64,000 bases of DNA, from NCBI RefSeq assembly GCF_000717745.1, contig NZ_JOBH01000003.1:62001-126000 (forward strand). Direction: 5' to 3'. Position numbers and translations under genes: made by a program. Under the pieces are notes generated by a model, which ran no database searches, was not told the origin of the DNA, and worked only from the letters and a program-made list of their open reading frames with translations. Shown here one piece after another: positions 40,849 through 49,796 of this stretch; the first letter of the stretch is position 1, and each line of letters begins with the position of its first letter. The DNA comes from Streptomyces violens (GTDB taxonomy: Bacteria > Actinomycetota > Actinomycetes > Streptomycetales > Streptomycetaceae).

Positions 40849-42159
40849 TCATTCCCAGGGGATGTTCCGCCACGGGCTGGCCGGATCGGTGGTGAGGATG
40901 CGGTGCGCGGTGGCCATGTCCTCGTACCAGTGGCCGAACTCCTCCTCGTCGAACTGGAGGCAGCGGCCGAGGATGAAGCCGGCGGAGAAGTCCTCCCAGG
41001 AGCGGTACGCGCTCCGGCTCGCCGCGCCGGCGCGCAGTACGGCCTGCTCCGCCTCCGCCAGGGTGCAGTAGCGCGCGCCGAGCCCCCAGCGGGCCATGCC
41101 CGAGGCGCGCCCGTAGTCCCATGCCTCGACGGACCGGACGAACTTGCCCTCGGGCAGTACGCCGTCCGCGCGGAACCGCGCCTCGTACCGCGCGATCCGC
41201 CCGATGAGCCGCTGCACGCCCGCGACCTGCGACGCGACCTCCGCCTCGCCGGGCGGTTCGGTCTTCGTCACGCCGTCCGGGGTGAGCTTGACCTCGGCGC
41301 CCTTCTCGGCGTTGTGCCGCAGTACCCGCTCGGCCACCCCGCGCCAGTGGTCCACGCTCACGGCGCCCGCGAAGTCCAGCGCGAGCGAGCGCCGCACGGC
41401 GAGCGCGAACTCCCATACCTCGCTGACCATGTCGGCGGCGGTCAGCCGCTCCTGGGCCTGCTGCCACGTCGCGCGGTCGGTGACGTTCCAGAACTCGGCG
41501 AGCTGCTTCTTCTCGGGGTAGTAGCCCCGGCCGTGGTGGGCCATGGCGTTCCACGGCTGCCCGTTCTTGACGAACAGCAGCGCCCCGCAGGCGAGTCCGT
41601 GCGCCACCGGGCCGTGCAGCGGCCCGCCCACATGCAGGGCGCGCAGCCTGATCCCCTCCTCCGACGAGGAGGCGGCGGCCGCGGCCGCGGCGTGCCGCTG
41701 CCACACCGCCCGGTGCCCGGGGGAGGTCGGGAAGTACGCCTCGCAGGGACTGCCGGGGTTGACGGCCAGCCACGGCGGGTCGTGCGGTTCCCAGTTGCGT
41801 GCGTACCAGTCCAGCGAGCCGGACCAGAAGACCGGGTCCTCGACGGGCGCGGGCAGCATGCCGATCGTGAAGGCGGCCAGGCAGGGCGTCCCGGTCCGCT
41901 GGTCCCAGTACGGCTGGAAGCGCACCGTGCCCGGGTGTGCGTCGGCCGCCGCCCGGGAGTCGGCGATGTAGAGCTCGGTGCGGGCCAGTACGTCGAAGTA
42001 CGCGGGCCAGTCGCCGCGGGTCTTCGCGTCGTACAGCTGCTGCTCGACCTCGCTCGGCGCCTGCCAGGCCGGGGCCGCCGGGGCTGCCGGAGTCGCCGGT
42101 TCCGCAGGGTCCGCCGGGTCCGGCTCGGCGGCCGCCTCCGGCCCGTTCGTCATCGCCAT
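40849..42159 (-). CDS. DUF1266-domain protein
   Basis: A 436-residue cytoplasmic protein of unknown function. The N-terminus is Pro/Ala/Glu-rich (1-35). Then comes an SseB-like region (about 35-150, VEQQLYDAKTRGDWPAYFDVL). The C-terminal domain (about 205-435) has the DUF1266 pattern of conserved Trp residues and acidic clusters (RASGMARWGLGARYCTLAEA, WEDFSAGFILGRCLQFDEEE, NIPWE). Start at ATG 42159. DUF1266 proteins are widespread in actinobacteria and often sit near secretion or signalling genes, but the immediate neighbours here give no clue. Confidence 0.7.
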   Translation of the reverse strand: MAMTNGPEAAAEPDPADPAEPATPAAPAAPAWQAPSEVEQQLYDAKTRGDWPAYFDVLARTELYIADSRAAADAHPGTVRFQPYWDQRTGTPCLAAFTIGMLPAPVEDPVFWSGSLDWYARNWEPHDPPWLAVNPGSPCEAYFPTSPGHRAVWQRHAAAAAAASSSEEGIRLRALHVGGPLHGPVAHGLACGALLFVKNGQPWNAMAHHGRGYYPEKKQLAEFWNVTDRATWQQAQERLTAADMVSEVWEFALAVRRSLALDFAGAVSVDHWRGVAERVLRHNAEKGAEVKLTPDGVTKTEPPGEAEVASQVAGVQRLIGRIARYEARFRADGVLPEGKFVRSVEAWDYGRASGMARWGLGARYCTLAEAEQAVLRAGAASRSAYRSWEDFSAGFILGRCLQFDEEEFGHWYEDMATAHRILTTDPASPWRNIPWE

Positions 42160-42213
42160 GGGAAAACCTTATCGAGCGGTGATCACGGGCCGCGCGGGGC
42201 CCGGCGAGCGCGG

Positions 42214-42249
42214 CTCACGTCATCCGCAGGGCCTCACGTCATCCGCAGC
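42214..42249 (-). repeat. Duplicated 3' end of the PucR gene
   Basis: CTCACGTCATCCGCAG occurs at 42214-42229 and 42233-42248. The second copy holds the last codons and stop of the PucR regulator gene. The first repeats them downstream of the stop, with a 19-base period. Confidence 0.85.
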
Positions 42250-43901
42250 GCCAGGAAGAAGTCCAGCTTGTCCTCCAGGCGGGACAGGTCGCGGCCGGTG
42301 AGCTGCTCGATGCGGCCGACGCGGTACCGGAGGGTGTTGACGTGCAGGTGCAGCCGGCCGGCGCAGCGGGTCCAGGAGCCGTCGCTGTCGAGGAACGCCT
42401 CCAGGGTGGGGATCAGCTCGGCGCGGTGCCGGCGGTCGTAGTCCCGGAGCGGGTCCAGCAGCCGGGCCGTGAAGGCGCGGCGCACGTCGTCCGGTACGAA
42501 GGGGAGCAGCAGGACGTGCGAGGCCAGCTCCTCGTGGCCGGCGGCGCACACCGGGCCGGGCCGGGCCGCCGCGACCCGGCGGGCGTGCCGGGCCTCCTCC
42601 AGCGCGCCGCGCAGCCCCTCTGCCGAATGGACGGCGGCGCTGACGCCGATGGTGAGCCGGCCGTCGTCGGACAGCCCGCGGGCCAGCGGCTCCTGGACCG
42701 ACCGGAGCAGCGACTCCGCGTGCAGGCCCTCGGCCTTGGTGTCCGCGTCGTCCTCGTGCAGCGCGGGCAGTGGTACGAGCGCGACCGCCTCGTCCCCCGT
42801 GTGCGCCACGGCGATGCGGTCCGCCGGGTCGGGGCCCGCGCTGCCGGGGTCGACCAGGATCTCTTCGAGGAGGGTCTGCGCGACCGGGCCGCCGGGCAGG
42901 TCCCCGCCCTCCCACTCGACGCGCGCGACCACGACCTGCCAGTGCGGCGCCGTGCCCAGGCCCGGCAGCAGCACGGGCGCGGCGACCCGCAGCCGGGCGG
43001 CGATCTCGGCGGGCGGGGCGCCGGTCTGGACGAGCTCCAGCACCTCCTGGGCGAGCCGGCGGCGCACCGTACGGGCCGCGTCGCGCCGGTCCCGCTCCAC
43101 GGCGATCAGCTGTGTGACGCCCTGCAGCAGGTCCAGCCGCTCCGCCGGCCAGTCCCCGGCGTCCGCCTCGACGGCCAGCAGCCAGTCCGAGAGCACGGTC
43201 TCGCGCAGGTCGCGGCCGCCGCTGCGGATGGGGAAGAGGGAGTACGTGCTGTTGCCGAGCAGGACGCGGTGCGGGCTGCGCCGCCCGCTGCGCGCCGCCG
43301 CCAGGTGCTCGCCCGCCAGCCGGGCACCGACCGCCGTGTCCCCGGCCGGCGTGGCGTCGCCGCCCGGCGCGGCGCCCGCGATCCGCCGTCCGGTGGGGGA
43401 GAGGACCCAGGCGTTCAGGTCGAGGTCGGAGCCGAGGAGGTCCAGTACGACCTCGGGGCCGCCGCCCGCCGGGCCCGACGTCATCAGCCGGCGGTGCCGG
43501 TCGACGACGGCGGCCAGGTCGCCGGCCCGCTCGCCGGAGACCTGCCGTACGACGTACTCGGTGATCGAGGCGAAGGAGACCGACTCGGTGACGGAGAAGA
43601 GCGGCAGGCGGTGGTGCGCGCAGGCCGCGATCAGGTCGTCGGGGACGGGGCCCAGCTCCGCCGTGCCGGCCGCGAGACCGGCCACCCCGGCCTGGGCCAG
43701 GATGCGTACGAAGGACTCGGAGTCCGCCGGCTCGCGCCGCCAGGCGAGCCCGGAGAGCACGAGCTCGCCCCCCGAGAGATAGCGGCTGGGGTCGCGGAGG
43801 TCGGTGGTCATCACGCCCCGGACCGTCCGGTCCAGCTCGTCCTCGCCCCCGAGCAGCCGCAGGCCCAGGGAGTCGGTGTCCAGGAGTGCGCGGAGCCGCA
43901 T
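42234..43901 (-). CDS. PucR-type purine catabolism regulator
   Basis: Transcriptional regulator of 555 residues, divergent from the xanthine dehydrogenase genes. The N-terminal PucR domain (about 1-120) has the start MRLRALLDTDSLGLRLL and ESVSFASITEYVVRQV. A central GGDEF-like/CdaR region covers about 250-430. The C-terminal PucR-type helix-turn-helix is typical: FLDSDGSWTRCAGRLHLHVN, then TLRYRVGRIEQLTG. PucR proteins sense purine breakdown products and activate uptake and oxidation genes. Given its position it most likely controls the xdh-permease genes to the right. ATG at 43901 has only a weak ribosome site. The shared promoter region (43902-44125) shows no obvious palindrome. Confidence 0.86.
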   Translation of the reverse strand: MRLRALLDTDSLGLRLLGGEDELDRTVRGVMTTDLRDPSRYLSGGELVLSGLAWRREPADSESFVRILAQAGVAGLAAGTAELGPVPDDLIAACAHHRLPLFSVTESVSFASITEYVVRQVSGERAGDLAAVVDRHRRLMTSGPAGGGPEVVLDLLGSDLDLNAWVLSPTGRRIAGAAPGGDATPAGDTAVGARLAGEHLAAARSGRRSPHRVLLGNSTYSLFPIRSGGRDLRETVLSDWLLAVEADAGDWPAERLDLLQGVTQLIAVERDRRDAARTVRRRLAQEVLELVQTGAPPAEIAARLRVAAPVLLPGLGTAPHWQVVVARVEWEGGDLPGGPVAQTLLEEILVDPGSAGPDPADRIAVAHTGDEAVALVPLPALHEDDADTKAEGLHAESLLRSVQEPLARGLSDDGRLTIGVSAAVHSAEGLRGALEEARHARRVAAARPGPVCAAGHEELASHVLLLPFVPDDVRRAFTARLLDPLRDYDRRHRAELIPTLEAFLDSDGSWTRCAGRLHLHVNTLRYRVGRIEQLTGRDLSRLEDKLDFFLALRMT

Positions 43902-44125
43902 GACGTCGTCGCCCGCCGATCTTTCTGTCTGGTGTTGCCGGTGGAATACCGCGAGGTTGCCGTGCCCCGCTTTTCGTTCGAATCTACAAGACGGCCGGCC
44001 TGGCCAGCCAACCGCTTCATGGTTTCGGTGACTGCACCGGGTGCGCGCCTGGCACGTGTACTGGGTCACATCGCGTAACTGAAACATGAACGACCGATGA
44101 ACGACTTCGGAGAAGAGAGCCACGC

Positions 44126-45028
44126 ATGGACTTCCTTCGCCCCGCCAGCTGGGAGGAGGCGCTCGCCGCGAAGGCCGAGCACCCCACCGCTGTGCCGATT
44201 GCGGGCGGCACGGACGTGATGGTCGAGATCAACTTCGACCACCGCCGCCCCGAGTACCTGATGGATCTGAACCGCATCGGTGATCTGCGGGAGTGGGAGA
44301 CCGGAGCGGACACGGTACGGCTCGGCGCCTCCGTCCCGTACACCCAGATCATGGAGAACCTGCGCGCCGAGCTGCCGGGCCTGGCGCTCGCCTCGCACAC
44401 CGTCGCCTCCCCGCAGATCCGCAACCGCGGCGGCGTCGGCGGCAACCTCGGCACGGCGTCCCCCGCCGGCGACGCGCACCCCGCGCTGCTCGCCTCCGGT
44501 GGCGAGGTCGAGGTCGAGTCGGCGGCCCGCGGCGTTCGCATGATCCCCATTGACGAGTTCTACCTCGGCGTGAAGCGCAACGCCATGGAGCAGGACGAGC
44601 TGATCCGCGCCGTCCACCTGCCGAAGGCCACCGGGCCGCAGCAGTTCTCCAAGGTCGGCACGCGCAACGCCATGGTGATCGCGGTGTGCGCGTTCGGCAT
44701 CGCGCTGCACCCGGAGACGAAGACCGTACGGACCGGCATCGGCTCGGCCGCGCCCACCCCGGTACGCGCCAAGGAGGCGGAGGCCTTCCTCGCCGCGGCG
44801 CTGGAGGAGGGCGGTCACTGGGAGTCCGGCGCGCCGGTCGCGCCGTCCGTGGCGAAGCAGTTCGCCCAGCTGGCGAGCGGCGCCTGCAACCCGATCGACG
44901 ATGTGCGCGGCAGCGCGAAGTACCGCCGGCACGCGGTCGGCATCATGGCCCGCCGCACGCTCGGCTGGGTCTGGGAGTCCTACCGCGGCGACGGCCGCAC
45001 AGCACAAGGAGGCGCACAGTGCGCGTGA
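44126..45028 (+). CDS. xdhB: Xanthine dehydrogenase FAD-binding subunit
   Basis: FAD subunit of the three-part molybdenum hydroxylase that oxidises hypoxanthine and xanthine to urate. The 300 residues carry the FAD-binding motifs PIAGGTDVMVEI (about 23-34) and GGVGGNLGTASPAGD (about 102-116) and the CO-dehydrogenase C-terminal domain. GGAGAAGAG precedes the ATG. It overlaps the iron-sulfur subunit by 10 bases. Order FAD, FeS, Mo with tight coupling is the usual bacterial one. Confidence 0.93.
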   Translation: MDFLRPASWEEALAAKAEHPTAVPIAGGTDVMVEINFDHRRPEYLMDLNRIGDLREWETGADTVRLGASVPYTQIMENLRAELPGLALASHTVASPQIRNRGGVGGNLGTASPAGDAHPALLASGGEVEVESAARGVRMIPIDEFYLGVKRNAMEQDELIRAVHLPKATGPQQFSKVGTRNAMVIAVCAFGIALHPETKTVRTGIGSAAPTPVRAKEAEAFLAAALEEGGHWESGAPVAPSVAKQFAQLASGACNPIDDVRGSAKYRRHAVGIMARRTLGWVWESYRGDGRTAQGGAQCA

Positions 45029-45651
45029 AGTTCACCGTCAACGGCCGCGAACAGACGGCCGACGACGTCTGGGAAGGCGAGAGCCTGCTGTACGTGCTGC
45101 GCGAGCGGATGGGCCTGCCGGGTTCGAAGAACGCCTGCGAGCAGGGCGAGTGCGGCTCCTGCACGGTCCGGCTGGACGGGGTGCCGGTGTGCTCCTGTCT
45201 GGTCGCGGCCGGCCAGGTCGAGGGCCGCGAGGTCGTCACCGTCGAGGGGCTGGCCGACTTCGCCCGGCAGCGTGCGGAGCACGGCGGCTGCGGCGCGGGG
45301 GTCTGCGGCGGCAAGGGCACGACGCTGGACGAGGCGAAGGGCTGGGCCGCCAAGCCCACCGGTACGGGCGACAGCCAGGCCGGTGAGCAGGGCACCTCCC
45401 CGCATACCGCTCTCTCGCCCATCCAGCAGGCGTTCATCGACGCGGGCGCCGTCCAGTGCGGCTTCTGCACGCCCGGCCTGCTGGTCGCCGCGGACGAGCT
45501 GCTGGAGCGCAACAACCAGCCCTCCGACGCCGACATCCGCGAGGCCCTGTCGGGCAACCTGTGCCGCTGCACGGGCTACGAGAAGATCCTCGACGCGGTC
45601 CGCCTCGCGGCTGCCCGCGGCGAGTCCGAAACCGCAGGAACGGGGGCCTGA
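45019..45651 (+). CDS. Xanthine dehydrogenase [2Fe-2S] subunit
   Basis: Iron-sulfur subunit (210 residues), passing electrons from molybdenum to FAD. The plant-type [2Fe-2S] site uses Cys40, Cys45, Cys48 and Cys60. The second helical site uses Cys147, Cys150, Cys182 and Cys184 (QCGFC, LCRC). Between them an insert of about 45 residues (88-132) contains two more cysteines (CGAGVC). GTG at 45019 follows AAGGAGG by 6 bases and lies inside the end of the FAD gene. The molybdenum subunit follows after two bases. Confidence 0.93.
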   Translation: MRVKFTVNGREQTADDVWEGESLLYVLRERMGLPGSKNACEQGECGSCTVRLDGVPVCSCLVAAGQVEGREVVTVEGLADFARQRAEHGGCGAGVCGGKGTTLDEAKGWAAKPTGTGDSQAGEQGTSPHTALSPIQQAFIDAGAVQCGFCTPGLLVAADELLERNNQPSDADIREALSGNLCRCTGYEKILDAVRLAAARGESETAGTGA

Positions 45652-45653
45652 CA

Positions 45654-48038
45654 ATGGCCGGAGTCACCCGGACACCCACCAACCTCACCCAGGGCAGCAA
45701 GACCCCGGCCGGCATCGGCGCCTCCACGCTGCGGCCCGACGGCACGCTCAAGGTGACCGGCGAGTTCGCGTACTCGTCGGACATGTGGCACGAGGACATG
45801 CTGTGGGGCTTCACGCTGCGCAGCACCGTCGCGCACGCCGAGATCCGCTCCATCGACACCTCCGAGGCGCTCGCCCAGGCCGGTGTCTACGCGGTCCTCA
45901 CCTACGACGACCTGCCGACCGCGGTGAAGAACTACGGCCTGGAGATCCAGGACACCCCGGTACTGGCCAACGGCCGGGTGCGGCACCACGGCGAGCCGGT
46001 GGCGCTGGTCGCCGCCGACCACCCGGAGACCGCCCGCCGGGCCGCCGCCAAGATCAAGATCGACTACGCGGAGCTGCCGGTCGTCACCGACGAGGCCAGC
46101 GCCACCGCCGAGGACGCGCCGCTGCTCCACCCGGGGCGCAAGGACCACCACGCGGGCCACGTACCGCACCCGAACATCGTCCACCGCCAGCCGATCATCC
46201 GCGGCAACGCCGACGAGGCCGCCAAGCGCGCGGACGTGATCGTCACCGGCGAGTACGACTTCGGCATGCAGGACCAGGCGTTCCTCGGCCCGGAGTCCGG
46301 CCTCGCGGTGCCGGCCGAGGACGGCGGCGTCGACCTGTACGTCGCGACCCAGTGGCTCCACTCGGACCTGCGGCAGATCGCGCCGGTGCTGGGCCTGCCG
46401 CCGGAGAAGGTCCGGATGACGCTCTCCGGCGTCGGCGGCGCCTTCGGCGGCCGCGAGGACCTGTCGATGCAGATCCACGGCTGCCTGCTGGCGCTCCGCA
46501 CCGGCAAGCCCGTCAAGATCGTCTACAACCGGTTCGAGTCCTTCTTCGGCCACGTCCACCGGCACTCGGCCAAGCTCTGGTACGAGCACGGCGCCACCAA
46601 GGACGGCAAGCTCACCCACCTGAAGTGCCGCATCGTGCTGGACGGCGGCGCGTACGCCTCCGCCTCCCCGGCCGTGGTCGGCAACGCCTCCTCGCTCGCC
46701 GTCGGCCCGTACGTCGTCGACGACGTGGACATCGAGGCCATCGCGCTCTACACGAACAACCCGCCCTGCGGCGCGATGCGCGGCTTCGGCGCGGTCCAGG
46801 CGTGCTTCGCGTACGAGGCGCAGATGGACAAGCTGGCCAAGGCGCTCGACATGGACCCCGTCGAGCTGCGCCAGCGCAACGCCATGGAGCAGGGCACGCT
46901 GCTGCCGACCGGGCAGGTCGTCGACTCGCCCGCGCCGGTCGCCGAGCTGCTGCGCCGCGTAAAGGCCATGCCGCTGCCGCCGGAGAACCAGTGGGAGACC
47001 ACCGAGGGCGCCGACGTCCGCGCGCTGCCCGGCGGTCTGTCCAACACCACCCACGGTGAGGGCGTCGTCCGTGGCATCGGCTACGCCGTCGGCATCAAGA
47101 ACGTCGGCTTCTCCGAGGGCTTCGACGACTACTCCACCGCGCGCGTCCGCATGGAGGTCATCAACGGCGAGCCGGTCGCGACCGTGCACACCGCGATGGC
47201 CGAGGTCGGCCAGGGCGGCGTCACCGTCCACGCGCAGATCGCCCGTACCGAGCTGGGCGTCCAGCAGGTCACCATCCAGCCGGCGGACACCCAGGTCGGC
47301 TCGGCAGGCTCCACCTCCGCCTCCCGGCAGACCTATGTCACCGGCGGCGCGGTGAAGAACAGCTGCGAGGCGGTGCGCGAGCAGGTCCTGCAGAAGGGCC
47401 GGCTCAAGTTCGGTACGTACCACCCGGCGTGGGCCACGGCCGAGCTGCTCCTGGAGGGCGGCAAGGTCGTCACCGACGGCGGCGAGGTGCTCGCCGACAT
47501 CGTGGACGTGCTCGGCGAGGAGTCGGTCGAGGTCGAGCTGGAGTGGCGGCACCGCCCCACCGAGGCGTTCGACCTGGAGACCGGCCAGGGCAACGGCCAC
47601 GTGCAGTACTCCTTCGCGGCGCACCGCGCGGTCGTCGAGGTCGACACCGAGCTCGGCCTGGTCAAGGTCATCGAGCTGGCCTGCGCGCAGGACGTCGGCA
47701 AGGCGCTCAACCCGCTGTCCGTCGTCGGCCAGATCCAGGGTGGCACCACCCAGGGCCTGGGCGTGGCGGTCATGGAGGAGATCGTCGTCGACCCCAAGAC
47801 CGCGAAGGTACGCAACCCCTCCTTCACCGACTACCTGATCCCCACGATTCTCGACACGCCGACCATCCCGGTCGATGTGCTCGAACTCGCCGATGAGCAC
47901 GCGCCTTACGGGCTGCGTGGCATCGGTGAGGCGCCGACCCTGTCGTCGACCCCGGCAGTCCTCTCCGCAATCCGGGCGGCGACAGGTCTGGCACTCACGA
48001 AGACGCCGGTGCGACCGGAACACCTCACCGGCACGTGA
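45654..48038 (+). CDS. xdhA: Xanthine dehydrogenase molybdenum-binding subunit
   Basis: Catalytic subunit (794 residues) holding the molybdopterin cofactor. Family signatures are GGAFGGRED (about 262-270), PCGAMRGFGAVQ and the general-base Glu759 in GIGEAPT near the C-terminus. The N-terminal a/b-hammerhead domain (about 20-135) is complete. ATG lies two bases after the FeS stop. No stop or frame problem. Hypoxanthine/xanthine as substrate is inferred from the PucR regulator, the purine permease and the XdhC-type factor in the same stretch; other molybdenum hydroxylases share the motifs. Confidence 0.93.
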   Translation: MAGVTRTPTNLTQGSKTPAGIGASTLRPDGTLKVTGEFAYSSDMWHEDMLWGFTLRSTVAHAEIRSIDTSEALAQAGVYAVLTYDDLPTAVKNYGLEIQDTPVLANGRVRHHGEPVALVAADHPETARRAAAKIKIDYAELPVVTDEASATAEDAPLLHPGRKDHHAGHVPHPNIVHRQPIIRGNADEAAKRADVIVTGEYDFGMQDQAFLGPESGLAVPAEDGGVDLYVATQWLHSDLRQIAPVLGLPPEKVRMTLSGVGGAFGGREDLSMQIHGCLLALRTGKPVKIVYNRFESFFGHVHRHSAKLWYEHGATKDGKLTHLKCRIVLDGGAYASASPAVVGNASSLAVGPYVVDDVDIEAIALYTNNPPCGAMRGFGAVQACFAYEAQMDKLAKALDMDPVELRQRNAMEQGTLLPTGQVVDSPAPVAELLRRVKAMPLPPENQWETTEGADVRALPGGLSNTTHGEGVVRGIGYAVGIKNVGFSEGFDDYSTARVRMEVINGEPVATVHTAMAEVGQGGVTVHAQIARTELGVQQVTIQPADTQVGSAGSTSASRQTYVTGGAVKNSCEAVREQVLQKGRLKFGTYHPAWATAELLLEGGKVVTDGGEVLADIVDVLGEESVEVELEWRHRPTEAFDLETGQGNGHVQYSFAAHRAVVEVDTELGLVKVIELACAQDVGKALNPLSVVGQIQGGTTQGLGVAVMEEIVVDPKTAKVRNPSFTDYLIPTILDTPTIPVDVLELADEHAPYGLRGIGEAPTLSSTPAVLSAIRAATGLALTKTPVRPEHLTGT

Positions 48039-48043
48039 GAACC

Positions 48044-48106
48044 CTCCGGGCGGTGCGGACTTTTGGGGTGTCCTGTCCGTCCTCCTGCGGTTCGTACCGC
48101 CCGGAG
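48044..48106 (+). terminator. Terminator-like inverted repeat after the xdh operon
   Basis: CTCCGGGCGGT (48044-48054) pairs perfectly with ACCGCCCGGAG (48096-48106). The loop is long (41 bases) and TTTCCCCC follows. It begins six bases after the xdhA stop. A second small hairpin, CTCACA/TGTGAG (48218-48241), lies just before the permease gene. Confidence 0.6.
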
Positions 48107-48271
48107 TTTCCCCCACGTCAGCCCGGGCTCCTAGGATCCGTCCTCGGCGCCGCATCTGGCTGAAAAACGTTCGTCTCGGGCCGTCCCCCGGGTCGTGCGG
48201 CCCGCTCCATCCCAAATCTCACATTTCCCCCCTCTTGTGAGTGCCCCTATGAACCTTGGGAGATAGGCACC

Positions 48272-49714
48272 ATGACCCAGCCCACCATTGAGCCCACGAC
48301 CACGGCGGAGGACGCCGGCGCGGGTACGCGCCAGCCCGCCGGCCGGTCGTGGCTCGACCGGTACTTCCACATATCCGAACGCGGCTCGACCCTCGGCCGG
48401 GAGCTGCGCGGCGGCATCACCACCTTCATGGCGATGGCGTACATCCTTCTGCTCAACCCCGTCCTGCTCAGCGGCAAGGACGCGGTGGGCGGCACGCTCG
48501 CACCGGGTGCCGTCATCACGGCGACCGCCTTCGCGGCGGCGCTGGCCACGCTGCTCATGGGCATCGTCGGCAAGGTACCGCTGGCCCTCGCCGCCGGACT
48601 GAGCGTCTCCGGTGTGCTCGGCACCCAGGTGATCAGCGACATGTCCTGGCCGCAGGCCATGGGCATGTGTGTGATCTACGGCGTGGTGATCATGCTGCTG
48701 GTGATCAGCGGCCTCCGCGAGAAGATCATGAACGCGATCCCGCTCGGCCTCAAGCACGCCATCACCATCGGCATCGGGCTCTTCGTCACCATGATCGGCC
48801 TGGTCAAGGCCGGATTCGTCGGCATCGGCAACGCCTCGGCGCCGGTCACCCTCGGCGTCCACGGCCACCTCTCCGGCTGGCCCGTCCTGGCCTTCTGCAT
48901 CACCCTCGTGGTCATCTTCATGCTGCTGGCCCGCAACATCCCCGGCGCGATCCTGATCGGCATCGCCGTCGGCACCGTCTTCTCGCTGATCGTCACCGCG
49001 ATCTTCGGGCTGGGCGACAAGCAGTGGGGCCTGGCCACGCCCGCGCTCCCGGACACCCTGGTCTCCAGCCCGGACTTCAGCCTGTTCGGCAAGATCGAGT
49101 TCGGCGGCTTCGCGGAGCTCGGCGCCACCACCGTGGCGATGGTCGTCTTCACCCTGGTCCTGGCCGGCTTCTTCGACGCCATGGCCACGATCATCGCCGT
49201 CGGCCAGGAGGCCAAGCTCGCCGACCACCTCGGCCGGATGCCGGGCCTGAACAAGGCGCTGCTCATCGACGGCGCGGGCGGCGCGATCGGCGGCGTCTCC
49301 GGCGCCTCCGGCCAGACCGTCTTCATCGAGTCCGCCAGCGGCGTCGGCGAGGGTGCCCGTACGGGCCTGTCGGCCACCGTCACCGGCCTGCTCTTCGGCC
49401 TGGCGCTGCTCTTCACCCCACTGGCCGAGATCGTGCCCGCCCAGGTCGCGTCCGCCGCGCTGGTCGTCATCGGCTCGATGATGATGCAGAACGCACGGCA
49501 CGTGGACTGGAAGGACCGTTCCGTGGCCATCCCGGTCTTCCTGACCGTGGTGATCATGCCGTTCACCTACTCGATCGTGAACGGCGTGGCCGTGGGCGTC
49601 ATCTCGTACTGCGCGATCAAGCTCGCGCAGGGCAAGTGGCGCGAGCCGGGTCCGCTGATGTGGATTCTCGCGCTGGTGTTCATCGCCAACTTCGCCTTCA
49701 ACGACATCGGGTAG
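48272..49714 (+). CDS. NCS2 (AzgA-type) purine permease
   Basis: Proton-coupled importer of adenine, guanine or hypoxanthine, 480 residues with about 12-14 hydrophobic segments. The family regions are present: ELRGGITTFMAMAYILLLNP near the start, SGASGQTVFIESASGVGEGA and FFDAMATIIAVGQ. GGGAG precedes the ATG. It supplies substrate to the xanthine dehydrogenase encoded upstream, beyond a terminator-like repeat, so it may have its own promoter in 48107-48271. Confidence 0.92.
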   Translation: MTQPTIEPTTTAEDAGAGTRQPAGRSWLDRYFHISERGSTLGRELRGGITTFMAMAYILLLNPVLLSGKDAVGGTLAPGAVITATAFAAALATLLMGIVGKVPLALAAGLSVSGVLGTQVISDMSWPQAMGMCVIYGVVIMLLVISGLREKIMNAIPLGLKHAITIGIGLFVTMIGLVKAGFVGIGNASAPVTLGVHGHLSGWPVLAFCITLVVIFMLLARNIPGAILIGIAVGTVFSLIVTAIFGLGDKQWGLATPALPDTLVSSPDFSLFGKIEFGGFAELGATTVAMVVFTLVLAGFFDAMATIIAVGQEAKLADHLGRMPGLNKALLIDGAGGAIGGVSGASGQTVFIESASGVGEGARTGLSATVTGLLFGLALLFTPLAEIVPAQVASAALVVIGSMMMQNARHVDWKDRSVAIPVFLTVVIMPFTYSIVNGVAVGVISYCAIKLAQGKWREPGPLMWILALVFIANFAFNDIG

Positions 49715-49796
49715 GCGAGACCCGCCCGCGCCGGGCACCGTGCCCGGGCGGAGGCTCGCATCGGCCCTCCGCGCAATCGCAGACAAGGAGCTGGAC

